Source: JADJPG01 sp964491875 (GTDB lineage Bacteria; Verrucomicrobiota; Verrucomicrobiia; Limisphaerales; JADJPG01). Taken from it: a stretch of DNA of 64,000 bases. The DNA lies in the NCBI GenBank assembly GCA_964491875.1, contig CAZBIC010000008.1:1-64000 (forward strand), read 5' to 3'. The position numbers and the translations under genes were made by a program. Of the stretch, positions 27,191 to 34,812 are shown piece by piece. The notes beneath the pieces were generated by a model. It did no database searches, was not told the origin of the DNA, and saw only the letters and a program-made list of their open reading frames with translations. Every line of letters starts with the position of its first letter. Position 1 is the first letter of the stretch.

Positions 27191-28050
27191 ACAACGGTCT
27201 GCTCCTCTTCTTCGGAATCATCCTGAGCGTGGGCGGCTCCTTCTGGACGCTTCTGCTCGCTCCGCAACTTCAACTCGGTTCCGCCCAGCCTGTGGTGCTG
27301 GAAGCCACTGGCGAACGCTATCCCTCCCCGCGCCCAGGTCTCGCGCAAAAGGGAGCTGAAGTTTACCGCGCGCAAGGTTGCGTGGAGTGCCACAGCCAAC
27401 AGGTGCGGCAGACTGGTGTGACGTTTGAACTGTGGCTCGCTGAATCGGGAAGCGCGTGGCCTCAGTTGGCTGCTGCGATGGAGAAGTTGAAGATTGCGAA
27501 TCCCGACAAGTTAATCACTCAGGCTCCGGTGAAACTGCTCGGCGGCCTGACCATGATTGAAGCCAGCGGCATGGCGCTTCAATTGACCAACGGTGAGGCT
27601 AAGGCGCAGGTGGTTTTGGCCACGCTCGGGCCGGACATCCAGCGCGGCTGGGGCAAGCGTGTGACGGTCAGCCAGGATTTCCTCTACGATTACCCGGTGC
27701 AGCTCGGCAATCTGCGTGTCGGTCCGGATCTCGCGAACTATGGTTTGCGCGCTGTTCCCGCGGCCCTCGCGCTTCAGCATCTCTACAGCCCGCAGTCGAC
27801 CATGCCCAAGTCGATGATGCCGCCGTATCGGTATTTGTTTAACAAGCGCAAGCTGGCTGAAGGCGCGAAGCCCGCCGCGAATGCGTTGCCCGCAACTTTG
27901 GAGCCTGGCTACGAAATCACGCCGACACCGGAAGCCGAAGCGTTGGTCGCATACCTCAACAGCCTGAACGCGAGTGCGCCATTGATTGAAGCCCCGGTTC
28001 CCGCTCCGCCGGCAAAACCTGTTGCTGCTGCCGCAGCCCCTGCCCGATGA
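27187..28050 (+). CDS. ccoO: CcoO-like membrane-anchored cytochrome c
   Basis: The 287-residue protein starts at an ATG that overlaps the previous stop codon (ATGA). It has an N-terminal anchor (about 3-24), one heme motif CVECH (65-69) in CVECHSQQVR, then RVGPDLANYG and SMMPPY, corresponding to the CcoO segments GPDLARVG and SNMPAY that supply the Met ligand. An Ala/Pro-rich tail ends the protein. It should be a redox-active monoheme subunit even though its CcoN partner is not. In normal cbb3 oxidases CcoO passes electrons to heme b, which is absent here. Confidence 0.86.
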   Translation: MNNGLLLFFGIILSVGGSFWTLLLAPQLQLGSAQPVVLEATGERYPSPRPGLAQKGAEVYRAQGCVECHSQQVRQTGVTFELWLAESGSAWPQLAAAMEKLKIANPDKLITQAPVKLLGGLTMIEASGMALQLTNGEAKAQVVLATLGPDIQRGWGKRVTVSQDFLYDYPVQLGNLRVGPDLANYGLRAVPAALALQHLYSPQSTMPKSMMPPYRYLFNKRKLAEGAKPAANALPATLEPGYEITPTPEAEALVAYLNSLNASAPLIEAPVPAPPAKPVAAAAAPAR

Positions 28051-28712
28051 AGAAGCAGAACAAACAGAACGCTCCGCAGCAGGGCCGGTCATCCGGGTCC
28101 GGGAAGACATCCTTGATCGTGAAAGAGAACGGCGGGGAACCGGTGGTTTCCCGCACCGCAATGCCAGTGCTGCTGATCGCGTTGCTGGTCGGGCTGATTT
28201 ACTGGGGCAACATGTACGTCGTGGAATACGGTGGCCAGCTGGATGCCCGTGTGCAGGGTCCGTATCGAAATTTCAAAGAGCTCGAAGGTCTCAAACCGCA
28301 GGATGAATCGGCCCGCCTCGCGGCTCAGGGTGCGAAGATTTACAATCAATTCTGCTCCGGCTGTCACATGGGTGACGGCAACGGCAACGCGTCCTCGGGC
28401 TTCCCGCCGTTGGCCGGTTCCGAGTGGGTCTTGGAAAAGGATCCGTCTCGCATCATCCGAATCGTTCTGAACGGCGTGGGCGGTCCCATGACCGTGAAGG
28501 GCAAGGAATATGGCCAGGCGCAAATGTTGCCGTGGCGCGACGCTCTCAAGGACGAAGATATTGCTGCGGTGCTGACCTACGTTCGCAACACGTGGGGCAA
28601 CAAGGGGGCTGTGGTGGATGCGGCTCTGGTGAAACAGATCCGCGATCAAACCGCCGACAAGGGTGGTCCCTGGACGGCCGAGGAACTGTTGAAGGTTCCG
28701 CTCAAGAACTAG
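28047..28712 (+). CDS. Membrane-anchored monoheme cytochrome c (CcoP-like position)
   Basis: The 221-residue protein has a basic cytoplasmic start, one transmembrane helix (about 38-58) and one cytochrome c domain with CSGCH (103-107) and a likely Met ligand in QAQMLPWRDALKDEDIAAVLTYVR. Canonical CcoP has two hemes; this one has one. It is coupled to the upstream gene by an ATGA overlap and is the last gene of the operon. It may carry electrons out of the complex to a soluble cytochrome or a separate oxidase. Confidence 0.86.
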   Translation: MKKQNKQNAPQQGRSSGSGKTSLIVKENGGEPVVSRTAMPVLLIALLVGLIYWGNMYVVEYGGQLDARVQGPYRNFKELEGLKPQDESARLAAQGAKIYNQFCSGCHMGDGNGNASSGFPPLAGSEWVLEKDPSRIIRIVLNGVGGPMTVKGKEYGQAQMLPWRDALKDEDIAAVLTYVRNTWGNKGAVVDAALVKQIRDQTADKGGPWTAEELLKVPLKN

Positions 28713-28828
28713 AGCGAACTGCGGCGGTTCGCTGGGGGGTATCTCAGCCGGCAATGCTCTCATTCCAAAAGCTGGTTCGTATCCGCGTTCTTGACTTCCC
28801 TTTGCCTCCGGCTGAAATGAGCCGGTAG

Positions 28829-30265
28829 GTGTTCCCGCAATTCTTCAATTCATACGCAGAATGGCGTCAGCAGGCGCCGTGGCAGCTTTCCCTCCTCGAA
28901 CGTTCCGACACACCCTCTGAAGATTTGCTTCAGGCGGTTTGGTTTCATCAGCGTCTCCTGCGGGATCGCCTCGTCACTCTCGATGGCGAGCGCGTTCGTG
29001 TGTTGCATCCGGGCTTCTGGAGTCACGAGCCCGGCCCGGACTTTCGCGGAGCGGTTATCCAGATTGGTCACGCGGCGCCCGTTCAGGGCGATGTGGAGAT
29101 CGATCTGCGATCGGCGGACTGGAAGGCGCACGGCCACGATACGAATCCCGCGTTCCGAAACGTGGTGCTGCACGTCATCTGGCGAAAGGGTGGCGCGCAG
29201 TTGCCTCCGACCGTGGAGATGGAGAAGGTTCTCGATTCCTCGATCGAGGAACTCCGCTGGTGGCACGGCTCCGATTCGGCGCGGGCATTTCCGGCGAACT
29301 TGACGGGTAACTGCTGCGCGCCATTGCAGGAACTTTCCGCGTCCCAGTTGGGTGAGCTCCTGCAACAGGCGGCGATCATCCGGCTCCACGCGAAGGCATC
29401 CCAATTCCAGGCGCGGGCGCGTCAGGCGGGATGGGAACAGGCGTTGTGGGAGGGGTTGTTTCGCGGGCTCGGCTACAAGCGCAACACCTGGCCGATGCTG
29501 CGCGTGGGCGAATTGCGCGACGCCCTTTGCGCAGGACCGCAATCTCCGTCGGTACTTTCATTGCAGGCGAGGTTGCTCGGCGTGGGCGGTTTGTTGCCCG
29601 ATGAACTGACGCGACAACAGCGCACCACGGACGATTATTTGCGCCGCTTGTGGGACAATTGGTGGCGTGACCGCGAAATGTTCGCCGAGTCTGCTTTGCC
29701 GCGCGTGGCTTGGGATTTGGCGGGAATCCGCCCGGCGAATCATCCGCAGCGCCGCCTAGCATTGGTGGCGCATTGGCTTGCTGACGGTGGGCTCTGTGGC
29801 CGGCTGGAGGATTGGTGCAAGGCAGTCCCGAAGCCAGACGCGGAACTGGCATCGCTGCATCACGCGATGAATGTCGCGGAGGACGCCTTCTGGAACCGAC
29901 ATTGGACGCTCCGTTCGCGATCGCTCGCGGCATCTCAGCCCATGCTGGGCGCGACGCGGGTGACGGATCTGGCGGTGAACGCCGTGCTGCCGTGGCTGTG
30001 GGTGCGCGCCGTGGAGGGGAGAAACGAATCGCTCCGTCGCGAGATGGAACGACGTTACTTCGCGTGGCCCGCTGCGGAGGATAACTCGGTTTTAAAGCTC
30101 GCCCGGCAGCGCCTGCTGGGTGGTGCAATGCCTCGGGGATTGAAGACCGCGGCGATGCAGCAAGGGTTGCTGCAGGTGGTGCGGGACTTCTGCGGACACT
30201 CGAACGCGGTCTGCACCGGTTGTAGATTTCCGGAGCTCGTCAAGGCATGGGGTCACCGGGCCTGA
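28829..30265 (+). CDS. DUF2851 family protein
   Basis: Beginning at a GTG, this 478-residue soluble protein contains the DUF2851 hallmarks VLHPGFWSHEPGPDFRGA, GDVEIDLRSADWKAHGHD and NVVLHVIWRK in its first third and a cysteine cluster at the end (RDFCGHSNAVCTGCRFPELV). The acidic, histidine-bearing N-terminal motifs look enzyme-like, but no activity is known to me. It follows the respiratory operon by 116 bp on the same strand, with no clear terminator between. It is convergent with infC. Confidence 0.85.
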   Translation: MFPQFFNSYAEWRQQAPWQLSLLERSDTPSEDLLQAVWFHQRLLRDRLVTLDGERVRVLHPGFWSHEPGPDFRGAVIQIGHAAPVQGDVEIDLRSADWKAHGHDTNPAFRNVVLHVIWRKGGAQLPPTVEMEKVLDSSIEELRWWHGSDSARAFPANLTGNCCAPLQELSASQLGELLQQAAIIRLHAKASQFQARARQAGWEQALWEGLFRGLGYKRNTWPMLRVGELRDALCAGPQSPSVLSLQARLLGVGGLLPDELTRQQRTTDDYLRRLWDNWWRDREMFAESALPRVAWDLAGIRPANHPQRRLALVAHWLADGGLCGRLEDWCKAVPKPDAELASLHHAMNVAEDAFWNRHWTLRSRSLAASQPMLGATRVTDLAVNAVLPWLWVRAVEGRNESLRREMERRYFAWPAAEDNSVLKLARQRLLGGAMPRGLKTAAMQQGLLQVVRDFCGHSNAVCTGCRFPELVKAWGHRA

Positions 30266-30323
30266 TAATTCTGGCCTGTGCCGACTTGCGGGTGAATACC
30301 TCTGCTGGGTTCGAACGTTGCGC

Positions 30324-31124
30324 TCAGGATTCCGGCTGCTGATCAGCGGGAGGATTCCGGGGCGCATTGATGTCCAGGTTCGAGAACGGGTTGTTAAAGG
30401 AGTCGGACGAAGCCGGCTTCTGCGGGCCCTTGCCGCCGGTCTTCACCTGCACGGGCATCGACTCGCTCGCGTGTTGCTCATGCTCGCCTTCGTCGTGCGT
30501 CTCTTCTGCCGCCGGGCCGCCGCCGGCCGCGCGTTCCGCGTCGATTTCCGCCTGCCTTGGATTCTTCGCGCGCTTGTTGCGGGGCAGCGGGCTGAACATC
30601 ACGGTGATGCCTTTGCCGACCAGCTTTGCCGGTGAATCCGGATGCCCGTAGGGAGCGACTTCCTTGGTGAACTTCTCGATCTGCTGGAACCCAAATTCCT
30701 TGTGCGCCATCTCGCGGCCGCGGAAGCGAAGCGTGACCTTCACCTTCATCTCCTCGCACATGAAATCAATCGCATGACTGAGCTTCACGCCGAAATCGTG
30801 GGGGTCGATGCCCGGGCTCAGCTGAATCTCCTTCACCTTGTTCGCGTGCTGATGCTTCCGCGCTTCCTTTTCCTTCTTCGCCTGCTCGTAGCGGTATTTG
30901 CCGAAATCCACGAGGCGGCAGACCGGCGGATTCGCTGTCGCTGCAATCTCGACGAGGTCCACGCCTTTGGCGCGCGCCAGATTGATGGCGTCCGCCAGGG
31001 GAATCACTCCGAGCTGCTGGCCGTCTGTCCCGATCACGCGCACTTCCCGCGCACGAATCTTGCCATTTACTCTAACAGCGGAACCCGGGGAATAGGAGGA
31101 ACGAGGAGAGAAGGGGCGACTCAA
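30324..31124 (-). CDS. infC: Translation initiation factor IF-3 with long C-terminal tail
   Basis: The body is a normal IF-3: VRVNGKIRAREVRVIGTDGQQLGVI, PPVCRLVDFGKYRYEQAKKEKEARK, then the C-domain EIQLSPGIDPHDFGVK and TLRFRGREMAHKEFG. The start at 31124 is a TTG with GGGGGT just upstream; infC genes typically use rare initiation codons for autoregulation. The total is 266 residues, about 85 more than usual, because of a low-complexity tail (from about 181) rich in Glu, Ala, Pro and Asn. The usual rpmI-rplT do not follow; the next gene is convergent. IF-3 acts on the 30S subunit to check the start codon. Confidence 0.94.
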   Translation of the reverse strand: MSRPFSPRSSYSPGSAVRVNGKIRAREVRVIGTDGQQLGVIPLADAINLARAKGVDLVEIAATANPPVCRLVDFGKYRYEQAKKEKEARKHQHANKVKEIQLSPGIDPHDFGVKLSHAIDFMCEEMKVKVTLRFRGREMAHKEFGFQQIEKFTKEVAPYGHPDSPAKLVGKGITVMFSPLPRNKRAKNPRQAEIDAERAAGGGPAAEETHDEGEHEQHASESMPVQVKTGGKGPQKPASSDSFNNPFSNLDINAPRNPPADQQPES

Positions 31125-31291
31125 ATGACCCCCAGCGGTTGAGGCTTATTCATGCAGCTTCATCGATCGATACCAGAACATGCAGATAGATAGCTGGAGC
31201 AAATGTTTACGGGAGGTTTTGGAGGCTGGCAAGCGAAAATCTGCCCGAAAACCGGCGCGATTTCAGGGCCGCCGCCAGCCGTGAAAACAGC

Positions 31292-31320
31292 GAAGCCCGG
31301 TCGTTTTGCGACCGGGCTTC
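31292..31320 (-). terminator. Intrinsic terminator of the epimerase-like gene
   Basis: A perfect 12-bp stem (GAAGCCCGGTCG / CGACCGGGCTTC) with a 5-base loop begins 26 bp after the minus-strand stop codon at 31346. A short T-rich stretch (GCTGTTTTC) follows on that strand. Confidence 0.75.
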
Positions 31321-31345
31321 AACTCAGAAACGTTCGGATGCCGGC

Positions 31346-32188
31346 TTACAGCACCTTCTTCAAAAACTGGATGCCTTTGACGGCGATCTCGTTTGTCGTC
31401 GGCTCGATGCGACGCCAGATGGCGGCCGCGCGCGCGATCACCTTCACGTCGGTGGTGAAGCTCTCGATCACGAGGTCGCCCTTGTAGCCAATATCCTTCA
31501 ACGCCTTGATGATCGGCTTCCACTCGATGTGATCGTTGCCCGGCGTGCCGCGGTCACTGCCGCACGCGTGGAAATGCCCGAGCAACTTGCCCGCCTTGCG
31601 AATCGCGTCCGCCTGGTTCTTCTCCTCGATGTTCATGTGGAACGTATCGAGGTGCAGCTTCACATTCTTCGCGCCCACCGCCTTGATCAGCGCCAGACCC
31701 TTGTCGCACGTGTTCAGGAAATCCGTCTCGAAACGGTTGAGCGGTTCGATGCACAGGTCGACTCCCTTCTTCGCGGCGTAAGCGGCCAGCACCTTCAGGT
31801 TCTTCACCACCAGCGCGAATTCCTTCTTTTGCGCCGCGGGCTCCACCGCGTCCGCCTTGCCGACCACGGAATAGATCGGCCCGATGATGCGCGGGCAGCC
31901 CATGATCGCGGCCTGGTCAATGATCGCCTTGCAGTAAACCATTGCCGTCTTCTGCTCGGCGGCCGTGCCGCGGAAATCGCGTCCGGGACCCATGCACGCG
32001 CAGATGGAACCGATGGCCAGCCCGTGCTTGTCCGCGGCGGCCTTCACCTTCGCGGCGTCGATGTGCTCGGGAGATTCGACCGGAATCTCGACCGTCTCGA
32101 AGCCCCACTTCTTGAACATGGGGAACAGTTTGACGCTCTCCGTGGTGAAGGGAGACGTGAACAGGAAAGTATTGATGCCGATTCTCAT
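31346..32188 (-). CDS. Sugar phosphate isomerase/epimerase (ketose 3-epimerase-like)
   Basis: The 280-residue TIM barrel belongs to the xylose-isomerase-like/AP-endonuclease-2 family. The four metal and catalytic positions of D-tagatose/D-psicose 3-epimerases are visible: E148 (CIEPLNRFE), D181 (HLDTFHMNIEE), H207 (HFHACGSDRGTPG) and E242 (VIESF). It probably epimerises a ketose at C3 or isomerises a related sugar using Mn2+; the exact substrate is unknown. There is no signal peptide, so it is cytoplasmic. Confidence 0.86.
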   Translation of the reverse strand: MRIGINTFLFTSPFTTESVKLFPMFKKWGFETVEIPVESPEHIDAAKVKAAADKHGLAIGSICACMGPGRDFRGTAAEQKTAMVYCKAIIDQAAIMGCPRIIGPIYSVVGKADAVEPAAQKKEFALVVKNLKVLAAYAAKKGVDLCIEPLNRFETDFLNTCDKGLALIKAVGAKNVKLHLDTFHMNIEEKNQADAIRKAGKLLGHFHACGSDRGTPGNDHIEWKPIIKALKDIGYKGDLVIESFTTDVKVIARAAAIWRRIEPTTNEIAVKGIQFLKKVL

Positions 32189-32366
32189 AAGTATTGGTGG
32201 CGCGAGGCTAGTTCAACCAAGGTTGGTGTCAAAAGAAAATCCCACAACCCGTGGCTGCGAAGGAAGAAGCGAAAATGAAACGCAAGAAGCTCCAACGCCT
32301 GGAGAACATGGCCACGAGCCTGAACTACCGCCTCGTTCCCATCTAATGAGTTACAAGGCTAGTTTC

Positions 32367-32663
32367 TCAGGAGACATCATTGTGTGCGACGGTATCAGGA
32401 AGCTCCTCAAAAAGCTCCCGCCAAATCTGGATGTCTGCATCGTCGTCGATGTCCCAAACTCGAAGGGTCTCTCGACCCGAGTGACGAAAGAAATAACCGG
32501 TGATGCCGTCGTATCGAGACCACGCATCTGAGTCGAAGGTCATAACCTCGCCGACGGTAAAAGAGTCCCGCAACGCAGCGAAACTCTGGCGGACGCGATA
32601 CTGTCTGCTGCGTGTGAACGGGCACTCTCTCCACGGACGAATCTCAACGGGAGGGGTGCTCAT
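32367..32663 (-). CDS. Small hypothetical protein (DUF3601-like)
   Basis: This 98-residue acidic soluble protein has a central barrel-like pattern: QYRVRQSF...DSFTVGEVMTFDSDAWSRYDGITGYFFR, then RVWDIDDDADIQIWRELFEEL. The pattern resembles short DUF3601 proteins, but the match is by memory and weak. An 18-bp palindrome begins 3 bp upstream of its ATG, so it may be autoregulated or operator-controlled. It is flanked by non-coding sequence rich in inverted repeats. Confidence 0.55.
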   Translation of the reverse strand: MSTPPVEIRPWRECPFTRSRQYRVRQSFAALRDSFTVGEVMTFDSDAWSRYDGITGYFFRHSGRETLRVWDIDDDADIQIWRELFEELPDTVAHNDVS

Positions 32664-32666
32664 GAC

Positions 32667-32684
32667 GCCTAATAGATATTAGGC
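32667..32684. promoter_or_regulatory. Palindrome next to the start of the DUF3601-like gene
   Basis: GCCTAATAGATATTAGGC: 8-bp arms around a 2-bp centre, beginning 3 bp upstream of the minus-strand start codon at 32663. It could be an operator or a hairpin covering the ribosome binding site. Confidence 0.45.
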
Positions 32685-32884
32685 CGCAGAGTGTACACAG
32701 GGTTGTGCATTGGTGGGTAAACTGGTGATTGTTCCAAGGGCTTCATTTTTCCTGTGGCGAGGAAAGCCGAGCTGCGTATTTCCATCAAGGATGATCGTCG
32801 AGACAAGTAGCTGAAGGTCACACTGGCGTGCGTCCTGTTTGGGCGGCGGCAGTCCGTGGTGTGCGGGAGTTTGATTTGGTAGGA

Positions 32885-32963
32885 GTCGAGGTCACGAGAC
32901 TCAAAATGGTCTTTTTGCCAGCGGCCTGCCTCGTTGAGGAGATTTGAGTCTCGTCACCTCGAC
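32885..32963. repeat. Long hairpin (REP/MITE-like) element
   Basis: Two 21-bp arms with a single mismatch (GTCGAGGTCACGAGACTC.. at 32885-32905, and TTTGAGTCTCGTCACCTCGAC at its mirror, 32943-32963) flank a 37-bp loop. There is no transposase nearby. It is typical of dispersed non-coding palindromic elements. Confidence 0.7.
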
Positions 32964-33075
32964 ACCCGGGGAGGCTTCAACCTTACAAAGATGTAATGGT
33001 TCGACCTCTTTACAATCCCTGCCCGGCGGTGCTATCTCCAGCGGCTGTTCCGCGAGCAAAACCACAGGTCATCGC

Positions 33076-34041
33076 ATGATTAAGGTAGAAAACTTAGAAA
33101 AACATTTCGGCACGAAGCGGGCCGTCGCGGGCGTCACCTTTTCGGTGGAGCGCGGCGAGATCCTCGGCTTCCTCGGGCCCAACGGCGCTGGCAAATCCAC
33201 CACCATGCGCATGATCACCGGCTTCATTCCGCCCACGGCGGGCCGGGTGAGTGTCGGTGGATTCGACATGGTGGAGAATCCCATCCCAGCCAAGAAGCTC
33301 ATCGGCTATCTCCCGGAGAACGCGCCGTCCTACGCGGACATGACCGTGTATGGCTTCCTCGCGTTCTGCGCGGAGCTGCGCGGCCTGCATGGTGATGACC
33401 GCAAGAAGGCCGTGCATCGCGCCGTCGAGATGTGCTTCCTCGAACCGGTGATGCACCAGAGCGTGGATACGCTTTCGAAGGGTTACCGCCATCGTACATG
33501 CCTGGCGCAGTCGATCCTGCACGATCCGCAGGTGCTGATTCTGGACGAGCCGACGGACGGTCTCGACCCGAACCAGAAGCACGAGGCGCGTCAGCTCATC
33601 CGTCGCATGGGTGAGAAGAAGGCGATCATTTTCTCAACGCACATTCTCGAGGAAGTCGAAGCGGTCTGCACGCGGGCGATCATCATCGACCGCGGTCGCA
33701 TCGTGGCCAACGGCACGCCGCAGGAGCTCAAGCAACGTTCCGACATGGCGGGTGCGGTTTCGCTGCGGGTCATTGGCGTGGCGGGCGAAACGGTGAAGTC
33801 GCGTCTCGCGTCTGTCGCGGGCGCCAGCAAGGCGACCATCGTGCGCGAGGACGGCGGCAGCGTGTGGGCGCGGGCGTATCCGGCCGAGGGCAGTGTGAAT
33901 GGTACGCTGGCTCGCGGCATCGCGGATGTGTGCGTGAAGGAGAATTGGAAATTTGAGGAACTGCATACCGAAGAGGGCCGGTTGGACGAGGTCTTCCGCG
34001 ATATCACGTGGTCGGAGACTGCCCGAAAGGAGAACAAGTAA
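33076..34041 (+). CDS. ABC transporter ATP-binding protein (GldA-like)
   Basis: The ATG at 33076 gives 321 residues. Walker A is GPNGAGKST, the signature region reads DTLSKGYRHRTCLAQSI (LSKGY in place of LSGGQ, common in this subfamily), Walker B is VLILDEPTDGLDPNQ, and FSTHILEEVEAVC supplies the switch His. The C-terminal 90 residues form an accessory domain. It is most like ATPases of Gld/ABC-2 exporters and powers the membrane protein encoded immediately next. Confidence 0.92.
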   Translation: MIKVENLEKHFGTKRAVAGVTFSVERGEILGFLGPNGAGKSTTMRMITGFIPPTAGRVSVGGFDMVENPIPAKKLIGYLPENAPSYADMTVYGFLAFCAELRGLHGDDRKKAVHRAVEMCFLEPVMHQSVDTLSKGYRHRTCLAQSILHDPQVLILDEPTDGLDPNQKHEARQLIRRMGEKKAIIFSTHILEEVEAVCTRAIIIDRGRIVANGTPQELKQRSDMAGAVSLRVIGVAGETVKSRLASVAGASKATIVREDGGSVWARAYPAEGSVNGTLARGIADVCVKENWKFEELHTEEGRLDEVFRDITWSETARKENK

Positions 34042-34779
34042 ATGAGCGACACACTCCAAAACATCAAAACGATCTGCAAACGTGAGCTGAACGGTTACTT
34101 CGCGTCGCCGGTCGCCTACGTGTTCATTGTCATCTGGCTGTTGCTGAACGGATTTTTCACGTTCAGCCTCGGCGGCTTCTTCGAAATGGGTCAGGCCTCG
34201 CTGACGATGTCGTTCTTCCGCTGGCATCCGTGGCTGTATCTCTTCCTCGTGCCGGCCGTCGGCATGCGGCTGTGGTCGGAAGAACGGCGTCTGCACACGC
34301 TGGAATTGCTCCTGACGATGCCCATCACGCCGTGGCAGGCGATCGTCGGCAAGTTCATCGCGTCGTGGTTGTTCCTGATCATCGCGCTGGCACTGACGTT
34401 CCCGGTGGTGATCACGGTCTGCTATCTTGGCGACGCGGACGTCGGCGAAATCTTCAGCGGCTACGTCGGCAGCGCATTGCTCGCAGGTGGTTATCTGGCG
34501 GTGACGAGCATGACGTCGTCGATGACGCGCAATCAGGTCATCAGCTTCATCGTGTCCGTCGTGGTCTGCTTCTTCCTGCTGCTCGCGGGCTTTGAGCCGG
34601 TGACGGATCTGTTGCCGAACTCGCTGGTCGGCATCGTGACGGGCCTGAGCTCGCTCACGCATTTCATCGCGTTCCAGAAGGGCGTGATTGATTCGCGCGA
34701 CGTGATCTACTTCGCCTCGCTCATCGGCTTCACGCTGTTCCTGAATGGCGTGATGATTCGCAACCTCCGCGCCGGCTGA
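34042..34779 (+). CDS. ABC-2 type permease (GldF-like)
   Basis: This 245-residue protein with six predicted membrane helices begins right after the upstream stop codon. The N-terminal TICKRELNGYFASPVAYVFIVIWLLLNGFFTF and the LRLLTMPITPWQ-type region (LELLLTMPITPWQAIVGKF) are characteristic of GldF/ABC-2 permeases. With the preceding ATPase it should form an exporter or membrane machine; the substrate is unknown. Confidence 0.91.
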   Translation: MSDTLQNIKTICKRELNGYFASPVAYVFIVIWLLLNGFFTFSLGGFFEMGQASLTMSFFRWHPWLYLFLVPAVGMRLWSEERRLHTLELLLTMPITPWQAIVGKFIASWLFLIIALALTFPVVITVCYLGDADVGEIFSGYVGSALLAGGYLAVTSMTSSMTRNQVISFIVSVVVCFFLLLAGFEPVTDLLPNSLVGIVTGLSSLTHFIAFQKGVIDSRDVIYFASLIGFTLFLNGVMIRNLRAG

Positions 34780-34812
34780 TTCCAACAACGTTTTCAAAAC
34801 CATTTCTCCACC

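Larger units (their letters stand above)
32664..33075. other. Intergenic region rich in inverted repeats
   Basis: About 410 bp without a credible ORF. It contains the palindrome at 32667-32684 and the long hairpin repeat at 32885-32963. The remainder up to the ABC transporter ATG at 33076 shows nothing recognisable beyond AT-richer stretches that could be a promoter. Confidence 0.5.

Noticed and set aside
30290..30320. GGTTCGAAC-like T-arm resembling a tRNA fragment
   Set aside because: No acceptor stem, anticodon arm or D arm can be formed around it.
32275..32346. 24-codon plus-strand ORF beginning MKRKKLQRLEN and ending NYRLVPI
   Set aside because: The ending recalls the C-termini of some HTH or transposase proteins, but it is too short and lacks a ribosome binding site; at most a gene remnant.
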